From positions 181,828 to 245,827 of the forward strand of contig NZ_LXVY01000005.1 in the NCBI RefSeq assembly GCF_001650735.1: a stretch of 64,000 bases of DNA, given 5' to 3'. Source of the stretch: Sphingomonas sp. TDK1 (lineage in GTDB: Bacteria; Pseudomonadota; Alphaproteobacteria; Sphingomonadales; Sphingomonadaceae). Position numbers and translations under genes: made by a program. The notes under the pieces were generated by a model. The model was not told the DNA's origin and searched no databases. It saw only the letters and a program-made list of their open reading frames with translations. The number at the start of each line of letters is the position of its first letter. Within the stretch, counting starts at the first letter, position 1. Shown piece by piece: positions 18,244 to 25,095 of this stretch.

Positions 18244-18288
18244 CGCCTGGTACTTGCGGCCGGCATCGGGGCACCCTAGATCCGCCAT

Positions 18289-18309
18289 TGTACGGATACA
18301 TACCGTACA
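18289..18309. promoter_or_regulatory. Perfect 7-7-7 inverted repeat, candidate operator
   Basis: TGTACGG (18289-18295), a 7-nt spacer ATACATA, and CCGTACA (18303-18309) form a perfect dyad. It lies 46 bp after the TonB-like gene and about 92 bp before a 51-codon gene. It has the size of a dimeric-regulator site. No T-run follows, so it is not an obvious terminator. Confidence 0.45.
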
Positions 18310-18400
18310 TCGTATGGGTTTTGTTTGCCGTTGATATGTGCAAGGGCATCGCCGACTAGCCAGAGCGGTCGACGCCGGCACAGCGGGTCAGGTGGTAGCG

Positions 18401-18556
18401 ATGATTTGGGTTCCGATTCTTTTGGGCACGTTCAAGCTCGCCGTGTTCGGCACGGGCATGTTCTTCGCGATCAAGTGGCACTACGACCAGGGCAAGAAGC
18501 AGAAGGAAGAAGAGGCGCGCGCCGCCGCCGAGGAAGCGCTGGAAGACGCGGAATAA
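18401..18556 (+). CDS. Single-pass small membrane protein (51 aa)
   Basis: Fifty-one residues: an N-terminal membrane helix (MIWVPILLGTFKLAVFGTGMFFAIK) followed by a charged helical tail (YDQGKKQKEEEARAAAEEALEDAE). No family recognised. The start is the ATG at 18401; the upstream sequence GGTGGTAGCG is only a weak ribosome-binding site. The hydrophobic-then-charged layout and conserved-looking codon use favour a real gene. Its stop is 10 nt from the stop of the converging gene. Confidence 0.65.
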   Translation: MIWVPILLGTFKLAVFGTGMFFAIKWHYDQGKKQKEEEARAAAEEALEDAE

Positions 18557-18566
18557 CGCGCGGGCG

Positions 18567-18920
18567 TCAGCCTGCCGAAGGTTCCTCCGGCGCCAGGCGC
18601 GCCAGCCAGGCCTGTGCCTGCTTGGGCTCACCGACCGCCGATGGGCCCACCGGGCCGCGCGCGGCGAGGAATTCCTGCTGAAGCGCGAAAGGCGGCAGGC
18701 CGAGCCGATCGCGCGCGGCGTCGATTTCCTCGCCCAGCTCGGCCAGGTGATCGAGCGTCGGGCGGATGGCGGCGCGGGCGTGCCGATCCTTCTGGTGGTC
18801 GAACAGACCCCATTTGCCCGCCGCGGTGCGCTCCAGCGCCTCGATCAGCGCGGCACGATATTCCGCCTCGAGTTCGATGCGCCGGGTGTCGAGCCGTTCG
18901 AGGCGATCCGCTTTTGCCAT
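18567..18920 (-). CDS. Conserved helical protein of unknown function (117 aa)
   Basis: A 117-residue soluble, charged, probably coiled-coil protein (MAKADRLERLDTRRIELEAEYRAALIEALERTAAGKWGLFDH, then LDHLAELGEEIDAARDRLGLPPFALQQEFLAARG). The start at 18920 begins the plausible coding sequence; the further open frame upstream runs through an intergenic repeat and is rejected. I do not recognise a named function. The GKWGLFDHQ segment may be a useful family signature. Confidence 0.7.
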   Translation of the reverse strand: MAKADRLERLDTRRIELEAEYRAALIEALERTAAGKWGLFDHQKDRHARAAIRPTLDHLAELGEEIDAARDRLGLPPFALQQEFLAARGPVGPSAVGEPKQAQAWLARLAPEEPSAG

Positions 18921-18964
18921 GTGGCGGCTGTATCGGGGACAGGCGGAGGGGGCAACCGCGCTAC

Positions 18965-19078
18965 CTAAGCCCCTCCCCTTCAGGGGAGGGGTTGGGGTGG
19001 GGCAGTGTCTCACCGAGACCGACAGACGTTCTGGAATCCCTCCACCCCCAACCCCTCCTCCAAGGAGGAGGGGCTTAG
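18965..19078. repeat. Pair of inverted REP-like palindromic repeats
   Basis: Two copies of a purine/pyrimidine-rich element face each other: one at 18965-19002 beginning CTAAGCCCCTCCCC, the other at 19042-19078 ending GGAGGAGGGGCTTAG. Each copy has its own hairpin (CCCCTCCCCTTCAGGGGAGG type), and the two can also pair across the 39-bp spacer. Such pairs are a common intergenic repeat class. The right copy supplies the TAA stop of galM (19075-19077). Confidence 0.75.
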
Positions 19079-20112
19079 AGAGGGAACGCCTCTTCCGCGT
19101 CCCCAGCCGTCCGGAACCGGAACGCCATGCTGTGGCGATACGTCTCCCCCGCCTCCACCCGCGCCGAGGGGAAGCCCGGCTGGTTGGGGCTGTCGGGGAA
19201 TTTCTGCGGCTCCAGGCACAGCCCACCGCGCGTCGGATACACGCCGCCGCCGGTCCCCGGGGCGCCATCGGCGAGATGGTTGCCCGAATAGAACTGCACG
19301 CCCGGCTCGGTGGAATGGACTTCCAGCACGCGACCGGAGCCCGGATCGAACAGCGTCGCGATGCGGCGCTCGAAGCCCGCAGGACCGTCGAGCACGAAAT
19401 TATGGTCGTAGCCCTGCCCGAGCACGAGTTGCGCGTCGGCGGCATCGACGTCGCGACCGATCGGCTTCGGCGCGCGGAAGTCGAACGCGCCGCCCTCCAC
19501 GGGGGCCAGCACGCCGGTCGGGATCAGCGCCTCGTTCACCGGCGTGATCGCGCCCGCCGGGATCTGCAGCAGATGGTCGAGCACCGTCGCCCCGCTGCCC
19601 TCGCCCGCGAGGTTGAAATAGGCATGCTGGGTAAGGTTGACGATCGTCGCCCGGTCCGCCGTGGCGGTGAAGCGCACCGCCAGCCCGTCTTCCTCCAGCG
19701 CATATTCCACCCGCGCGACCAGATCGCCGGGAAAGCCGTTCCAGCCATGCGGTGTGTCGAGCCGGAAGGTGACCGCGCTGTCGCTGCGCGCCTCCACCGT
19801 CCAGATTTGCCGGTCGAACCCATCGGGACCCGAGTGCAGGCTGTTACCGTTCTCGTTGGTGGTCAGCTGGAAGGTCTCGCCGTCCAGCGTGAAACGCCCG
19901 CCCGCGATGCGATTGGCATAGCGCCCCGCCACCGCGCCATAATAACGCGGCGGCTGGCGGCGATAGTCCTCGAGGTCGGCATAGCCGAGCACGACATTGT
20001 CCGCCCGGCCGTGCCGGTCGGGCACCTCCAGCCGGTGGAGCGTCGCGCCCAGGGTGAGGAACTGCGCGCGGAATGCCCCCCGCGCGATGTCGACGACCTC
20101 GATCCCGCTCAT
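19075..20112 (-). CDS. galM: Aldose 1-epimerase (galactose mutarotase)
   Basis: A 345-residue mutarotase interconverting alpha and beta anomers of hexoses. Catalytic motifs are GNSLHSGPDGFDRQIW, the LTQHAYFNLAGEGSG histidine region, LVLGQGYDHNFVLDG and the glutamate near the C-terminus (TRGGLCLEPQKFPDSPNQPGFPS). RYANRIAGGRF is also typical. The start at 20112 overlaps the stop of the upstream GH3 gene in an ATGA, so the sugar released by the beta-glucosidase is probably the substrate. The stop codon lies inside an intergenic repeat. Confidence 0.95.
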   Translation of the reverse strand: MSGIEVVDIARGAFRAQFLTLGATLHRLEVPDRHGRADNVVLGYADLEDYRRQPPRYYGAVAGRYANRIAGGRFTLDGETFQLTTNENGNSLHSGPDGFDRQIWTVEARSDSAVTFRLDTPHGWNGFPGDLVARVEYALEEDGLAVRFTATADRATIVNLTQHAYFNLAGEGSGATVLDHLLQIPAGAITPVNEALIPTGVLAPVEGGAFDFRAPKPIGRDVDAADAQLVLGQGYDHNFVLDGPAGFERRIATLFDPGSGRVLEVHSTEPGVQFYSGNHLADGAPGTGGGVYPTRGGLCLEPQKFPDSPNQPGFPSARVEAGETYRHSMAFRFRTAGDAEEAFPL

Positions 20113-22562
20113 TGGCCCGGGCAGACCGAGTTGTTGGGATCGGAGACGATCTTCGCCTCGGCCAGCGAGAGCGTGAAGGGCCCGTTCGCCTGCAACACGA
20201 TCGGCGCGTTTACCTTGGTCACGTCGACTCCGTTCTTCTGATAGCATTTCAGCAGCAGGTTGACCGTCTGCCAGCCGCGCTTGCCGGTGAACAGGCTGGT
20301 CGCATCGATCGTTCCCGTGTTCTTGCCGCCTTCCATCGACAGCCGCACCGGACCGGTCGGGCCGGCATCGACGCGGTAGACCAGCCGCAGCGAAAGATCG
20401 CCATTGGTCTCGCGGCTGAGATCCAGGTCGCTGCCGCCGATGCGCAGTGTCGCCGGACCGGCAGGCCAGGTGAGCTGCTGCGCGCCTTCCTGGGTGGCCG
20501 GGCCGTCGACGGTCTTGCGGGTGATCTTGCTGTCGGTCGCGAAGGAGAAGGGCGCCGGGGTGACGCCCTTGGCGAAGAAGGTGCTGGTGTTGGCCAGCGA
20601 CGCATCGACGCCCGAGACTTCGCTGAGCGCACCCACCGTGCCCGGCTTGGCGTAGCTGAGCCCGTAGCCGAAGGCGAAGAGCGGGTCATAGCCCGGCTCC
20701 CCACGGTTGAGCGTGAACTGGCCGGCGGTCTTGGGCCAGCTGAAGGACAGCGTGCCGGTGAAGTCGCGGCGCGGCTTGCCGGCCTGGTCGCCGATCAGCA
20801 CGTCGGCCACGCCCGCGCCTTCGCTGCCCGGCAGCCAGGCGGCGACGAACGCGTCCGAGGCGTTGAGCTCCGGATTCACCCAGAGCGGGCGGCCCGACAG
20901 GAACACCGAGACGACCGGCACGCCCGCCGCCTTGAACTTCTTGAGCAACGCCAGCGCCTGCTTGTCGCCCGGCTGGAATTCCAGCGTGCGCACGTCGCCG
21001 CGCATCTCGGCATAGGGCTCCTCGCCGAACACGACGATCGCCACGTCGGGCTTCTTGGTGAAGCTGCCGTCGGCGGAGAGCGTCGCGCTGCCGCCGCCGG
21101 CCTTCACCGCCGCCTGAATGCCCGCGAAGATCGTCTCGCCGTTGGGGAACATGGTGTTCGGGTTGCCGTCGCCCTGCCAGCTGAGCGTCCAGCCGCCGGT
21201 CTGCTGCGCCATCGAATCGGCACCCGGCCCGGCGACCAGCACGTTGGCGCTCGCCTTGACCGGCAGCACGCCGCTGTTCTTGAGCAGCACCAGCGACTTG
21301 GCCACCGCCTCGCGGGCAATCGCGCGATGCGCGGCCGCTCCGACCAGCTCGGCCTTGCTCTCATAGGGCCGCGCGGTGTTGAACAGGCCCATCTGCACCT
21401 TCACGCGCAGGATGCGGCGCACCGCATCGTCGACGCGCGCCATCGGGATCGTGCCGTCCTTCACATGCGCGATGGTCGATTCGTACAGGCCTTTCCAGCT
21501 GTCCGGCGCCATTGCCATGTCCAGCCCGGCGTTGAAGGTCGCGGCGCAATCGGTGGGGGTGCAGCCCGGCACCTGGGCATGACCGTTCCAGTCACCGACG
21601 ACGAAGCCGTCAAAGCCCATCCTCCCCTTCAGTACGTCGGTGAGCAGCGCCTTGTTGCCGTGCATCTTCACGCCGTTCCAGCTGCTGAACGACGCCATCA
21701 CGGTCATCGTGCCGGCATCGATCGCGCCCGGATAGCCGGCATTGTGGATGCGGATCAGTTCGTCTTCGGAGACGCGGGTATCGCCCTGGTCCTGCCCGCC
21801 GAACGTGCCGCCGTCGCCGAGGAAATGCTTGGCCGAGGCCGCGACATAGCCCTTCTGGAGCCGATCCTTGGTGCCCGGTGCGCCCTGCAGGCCGCGGATC
21901 ATCGCGCCGGCATAGCTGCGAATGACCTCGGGCTCCTCCGAATAGCCTTCATAGGCGCGGCCCCAGCGCTCGTCCTGCGGCACCGCGAGCGTCGGCCCGA
22001 ACGCCCAGTCGATGCCGACCGAGCTGGTTTCCTCGGCGGTGGCGCGGCCGATCTTCTCCATCAGCGCAGGATCGCGCATCGCGCCCAGGCCGACATTGTG
22101 CGGGAAGAGCGTCGCACCGACGACATTGTTGTTGCCGTGGACCGCATCGATGCCGAACATGATCGGGATCGCGACATGGTTGCCCTTGCGGGCGAGCGCC
22201 GCCTTCTGGAACGCCTGCGCGGTCGCGAGCCAGGGCCCGCGGGGCGAGCGATCGGGTGCGCCGAGCGGCGGCGAGCTGCCACCCGCGAGGATCGAGCCGA
22301 GCGGATAGACCGCCAGATCGTCCGGCTTGATGCTGCCGATATCGGCCTGGATCATCTGGCCGACCTTTTCCTCCAGCGTCATCTTCGCCATCAGGTCGGT
22401 GACGAACGTCTCGGTGGCCGGATCGATCAGGCCCTGGCTCCGGGCCGCCGGCCACTTGTCGGGATGCGCGGTTCCGGACAACGCTGTCGGCGCCTGCTGC
22501 GCGCATGCCGGCGCGGCGGCGAGAATGGTGGTGGCCAATAGCAGCTTCAGGCCTGCGGGCAT
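20109..22562 (-). CDS. Glycoside hydrolase family 3 beta-glucosidase / exo-glucanase
   Basis: An 817-residue exported glycosidase. The signal peptide ends near LAAAPACAQQ. The GH3 N-terminal barrel contains GIDAVHGNNNVVGATLFPHNVGLG, AKHFLGDGGTFGGQDQGDT and the nucleophile Asp324 in GFDGFVVGDWNGH. The GH3 C-terminal domain has LVLLKNSGVLPVKA, VFGEEPYAEMRGDV and LFAFGYGLSYA. A further C-terminal region of about 150 residues (ATQEGAQQLTW...LSLRLVYRVDA) matches the ExoP-type carbohydrate-binding extension. Likely removes glucose from the ends of beta-1,3/1,4-glucans in the periplasm. Downstream of the ROK kinase, upstream of galM. Confidence 0.93.
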   Translation of the reverse strand: MPAGLKLLLATTILAAAPACAQQAPTALSGTAHPDKWPAARSQGLIDPATETFVTDLMAKMTLEEKVGQMIQADIGSIKPDDLAVYPLGSILAGGSSPPLGAPDRSPRGPWLATAQAFQKAALARKGNHVAIPIMFGIDAVHGNNNVVGATLFPHNVGLGAMRDPALMEKIGRATAEETSSVGIDWAFGPTLAVPQDERWGRAYEGYSEEPEVIRSYAGAMIRGLQGAPGTKDRLQKGYVAASAKHFLGDGGTFGGQDQGDTRVSEDELIRIHNAGYPGAIDAGTMTVMASFSSWNGVKMHGNKALLTDVLKGRMGFDGFVVGDWNGHAQVPGCTPTDCAATFNAGLDMAMAPDSWKGLYESTIAHVKDGTIPMARVDDAVRRILRVKVQMGLFNTARPYESKAELVGAAAHRAIAREAVAKSLVLLKNSGVLPVKASANVLVAGPGADSMAQQTGGWTLSWQGDGNPNTMFPNGETIFAGIQAAVKAGGGSATLSADGSFTKKPDVAIVVFGEEPYAEMRGDVRTLEFQPGDKQALALLKKFKAAGVPVVSVFLSGRPLWVNPELNASDAFVAAWLPGSEGAGVADVLIGDQAGKPRRDFTGTLSFSWPKTAGQFTLNRGEPGYDPLFAFGYGLSYAKPGTVGALSEVSGVDASLANTSTFFAKGVTPAPFSFATDSKITRKTVDGPATQEGAQQLTWPAGPATLRIGGSDLDLSRETNGDLSLRLVYRVDAGPTGPVRLSMEGGKNTGTIDATSLFTGKRGWQTVNLLLKCYQKNGVDVTKVNAPIVLQANGPFTLSLAEAKIVSDPNNSVCPGQ

Positions 22563-22645
22563 GGATCTCTCTCCCCTGGGTTGTTGGGGAGAGGCGATAC
22601 CGCAGGACCGGCGCCCAAGTCCATGCGCCGGCCGAACTTTGCGCG

Positions 22646-23539
22646 CTAGTTTCCCTGTGCGCGCAACGCCATCGCGATCGGCCCCATCGGTCCCGCCTGG
22701 TCACCCAGTGCGGGGGAGACGATATACGGCGCGGGCGGCACCGCCAGATAGCCGGCGATGCTGTCGCGCAGCAGCGGGTCGATCCGGCCGAGCAGATGCG
22801 GCTGGCGCTGCATCACCCCGCCGCCGATCGCGATCCGCTGGGGCCCGGCGGTGGCGACCATGGTGTGGCAGAGGAGCGCGATCGCCGAGGCAACGCGGTC
22901 CCATACCGCATGATCCTCGCCCACGCTGTCGACCGGCTGGTCGCCCAGCGCCGCACGGATGCCGGTGCCCGAGGCGAGGCCCTCGATGCAGTCGTCATGG
23001 AAGGGGCAGCCGCTCGGCGCGGTGTCGGTGGGCAGGCGCGGCACGCGGATATGGCCCATCTCGCAATGGCCGATGCCGCGGGTCGGCTTGCCGTTGATCA
23101 CCAGCCCGACGCCGACACCGGTGCCCACGGTCACATAGGCGAAGTCGCTGAGGCCCTGCCCCGCGCCCCAGCGCATCTCCGCCAGCGCTGCGCCGTTGAC
23201 GTCGGTGTCGAACGCCATCGGCACCGGGAAGGGCGCGGCCAGGCGGCGGGCGACATCCGTACCGCTCCAGCCAGGCTTGGAGGTGGTCAGGATATGGCCG
23301 AAACGATCATTCGCGGGGTCGAGGCACACCGGACCGAAGCTCGCGATGCCGAGCGCTGCGAAGCCGTGCGTCGCCCACCAGCCCGCCAGCACCGCTTCCA
23401 GCGCCGCGAGCGTCTTTTCGGGTGCCTCGGTGGGCACGATGTCCTGCGCGAGGATGTCGCCCGGGCCGCGGGCGAGGGTGAGGATGCACTTGGTGCCGCC
23501 CAGTTCAATACCGGCGACGGGGAGGGCCGCGGTCGACAT
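22646..23539 (-). CDS. ROK family sugar kinase, probable fructokinase
   Basis: A 297-residue cytosolic kinase. ROK features are AGIELGGTKCILTLARG (phosphate loop), DTDVNGAALAEMRWGAG (catalytic Asp region), VTVGTGVGVGLVINGK, GHCEMGHIRVPR and the zinc-binding CPFHDDCIEGLASG. The Pro/Phe variants match the bacterial fructokinase subgroup, so phosphorylation of fructose (or mannose/glucose) is likely. Its ATG overlaps the stop of an 18-codon upstream ORF (TGATG). Two more catabolic genes follow on the same strand. Confidence 0.88.
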   Translation of the reverse strand: MSTAALPVAGIELGGTKCILTLARGPGDILAQDIVPTEAPEKTLAALEAVLAGWWATHGFAALGIASFGPVCLDPANDRFGHILTTSKPGWSGTDVARRLAAPFPVPMAFDTDVNGAALAEMRWGAGQGLSDFAYVTVGTGVGVGLVINGKPTRGIGHCEMGHIRVPRLPTDTAPSGCPFHDDCIEGLASGTGIRAALGDQPVDSVGEDHAVWDRVASAIALLCHTMVATAGPQRIAIGGGVMQRQPHLLGRIDPLLRDSIAGYLAVPPAPYIVSPALGDQAGPMGPIAMALRAQGN

Positions 23540-23595
23540 CAGCGGAACATGCCCCGACCGGCCTGCTTGCCCATGCGATCGATCGCCAACGCCAT
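23539..23595 (-). CDS. 18-codon upstream ORF coupled to the ROK kinase
   Basis: An ATG at 23595, preceded by a strong GGGGGAGAGAG ribosome-binding site, opens a short frame MALAIDRMGKQAGRGMFR whose TGA overlaps the kinase ATG as TGATG. The kinase itself has no comparable ribosome-binding site, so ribosomes finishing the small ORF probably restart on it. The peptide has no Trp/His/Leu run that would suggest classical attenuation. It may be only a translation-delivery device. Confidence 0.5.
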   Translation of the reverse strand: MALAIDRMGKQAGRGMFR

Positions 23596-23679
23596 CTCTC
23601 TCCCCCTCGACCGGCAGCGGCCCGGCCGTTTCACCAACATCATCGCCTTCCTCTGCCGCGCGCGAGCGTCGGGCACAAG

Positions 23680-23704
23680 ATTAAAGTTATTCAGTTGATT
23701 TAAT
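23680..23704. promoter_or_regulatory. AT-rich dyad between ROK regulator and ROK kinase genes
   Basis: ATTAAA (23680-23685) and TTTAAT (23699-23704) form a perfect inverted repeat around a 13-nt AT-rich centre, unusual in this GC-rich sequence. NagC/Mlc-type ROK repressors bind AT-rich dyads of about this size. It lies 6 bp after the regulator stop and 85 bp before the short leader ORF, so it may be the operator of the kinase-GH3-galM unit. Confidence 0.5.
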
Positions 23705-23710
23705 GATGGG

Positions 23711-24925
23711 TCAAGCCGTGGCGGCCGCGCCGTCAGCGGTGTCTTTCCACAGCGCGCTGCTCTTGGGCAGCAGGAAATAGCTGAACGGCAGGATGGCCGC
23801 GCCGACCGCGGGGGCGTCGGCGGAAAGCTGCGCGCGGGCGATTGGTGCCAGCGCGGGGGCATTGTCGCCCTGCTCGGCGACCAGCGCATTGGCCCGTTCC
23901 GCCAGACGATCGACATGGCGGCGCGGCAACCGGCCGCCGATCAGCACCGTCTCGGGATTGATCAGGCAGTTCACCGCCAGCAGCGGCGCGACCAGCAACC
24001 GTGCCGCTTCCTCGATCCAGGCGTCGACCACCGCTTCGAGCTTCGGGTCGTCGCCGTCGCACGTCAGCATGTCCTGCACGCTATAGCCCGCCGCCTCCAG
24101 CGGCGCGGCAAGGCCGGACAGGGACACATGCGACTGGATCTGCCGCACCACGCCGTCGGAGTCGCGGTAGGTGAGGAATCCCAGTTCGCCGCTGCGCCCG
24201 GTGGCGCCGCGGAAGTAATTGCTGTCGATCACCAGACCACCGCCCAGCGCCGAGGAAATCAGGATGTAGAAGAAGCTCGAATGCTGGAGGCCGAGCCCCA
24301 GCTGCAGCTCGCCCATCGCGGCGGCGGCGGCGTCGTTCTCGACGAACACCGGCACGTCCAGCGGCCAGGCCAGCAGCTCGGCAAGATCGGTCTGCTCCCA
24401 GCGACGATACGCATCGGGCTTGCCGGGCAGCTCGATCAGCCCCAGGTCGTCCGGCGTCGCAACGCCCAGCCCCACGATGCGGCTCGCATCGACCTGGGCC
24501 GAGGCGATCAGCATCTCCACTTCGGCATGATAGAATTCGGCCACCTGCTCCGGCAGCGCGAAGTCGATCTCGCGCGATACCCGCGCGACGGTTTCGCCGA
24601 GGAAGTCGACCAGCACCAGCGTCACATGGTCGCGATCGATATTCAGCCCCAGCGAATAGCAGGCCTGCGGATTGATGATCAGATTGGTCGGCGGCTGGCC
24701 TCGTCCGCCGAACCGCCGCCCCGCCTCGCGGATCAGGCCGTCGGCAAGCAGCCGCTTGGTGATGTTCGCGATCGCCGCCGCGGTCAGCCCGGTGATCCGC
24801 GCCAGATCGACCCGGGTCAGCGATCCGTTGGCGCGGATGGCATGCAGCGTAACGCGCTGATTGTGATCCGCAGCGCGTTCCAGATTGGTCCCGGAAAGGC
24901 GGATTGGAGGGCGACCGCTACTCAT
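23711..24925 (-). CDS. ROK family transcriptional regulator (NagC/XylR-like)
   Basis: A 404-residue sugar-responsive repressor. An N-terminal winged helix (NQRVTLHAIRANGSLTRVDLARITGLTAAAIANITKRLLADGLIREAG) is followed by a ROK sugar-binding domain (YSLGLNIDRDHVTLVLVDFLGE, VFVENDAAAAAMGELQLG, ISSALGGGLVIDSNYFRGATGRSGELGFL). The kinase-type zinc cysteines are missing, as in regulators without kinase activity. The ATG at 24925 is chosen by homology; the frame upstream is not coding. It lies next to and upstream of the ROK kinase, and is divergent from the GH2 gene, so it probably controls both directions. Confidence 0.92.
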   Translation of the reverse strand: MSSGRPPIRLSGTNLERAADHNQRVTLHAIRANGSLTRVDLARITGLTAAAIANITKRLLADGLIREAGRRFGGRGQPPTNLIINPQACYSLGLNIDRDHVTLVLVDFLGETVARVSREIDFALPEQVAEFYHAEVEMLIASAQVDASRIVGLGVATPDDLGLIELPGKPDAYRRWEQTDLAELLAWPLDVPVFVENDAAAAAMGELQLGLGLQHSSFFYILISSALGGGLVIDSNYFRGATGRSGELGFLTYRDSDGVVRQIQSHVSLSGLAAPLEAAGYSVQDMLTCDGDDPKLEAVVDAWIEEAARLLVAPLLAVNCLINPETVLIGGRLPRRHVDRLAERANALVAEQGDNAPALAPIARAQLSADAPAVGAAILPFSYFLLPKSSALWKDTADGAAATA

Positions 24926-24926
24926 G

Positions 24927-25034
24927 TTGATTGCGATAACAGTCGATTTGCGGCCAGGGTGCAAGCGTGGAACCGTTCTCGCCGGTTGAATTGCGAAACT
25001 TGGTGAATAAAAACCTAGCCGTGACCGTTCCACG
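24927..25034. promoter_or_regulatory. Divergent control region between ROK regulator and GH2 gene
   Basis: Three repeat sets are visible. Imperfect direct repeats TTGATTGCGATAAC (24927-24940) and TTGAATTGCGAAAC (24986-24999). An 8-bp inverted repeat CGTGGAAC (24966-24973) and GTTCCACG (25027-25034). A direct repeat ACCGTTC (24972-24978 and 25024-25030). Their position between divergent genes suggests regulator binding; which repeat matters is unknown. Confidence 0.4.
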
Positions 25035-25095
25035 GAATGCGACACCCGCGCCGCCGCGTTGGCGGGCACGGCAGCCTCTTGGGGGAAGAAGATCG

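Noticed and set aside
18921..19445. N-terminal extension of the 117-residue helical protein on the minus strand
   Set aside because: The extension runs through REP-like repeats and is antisense to galM coding sequence; a good start exists at 18920.
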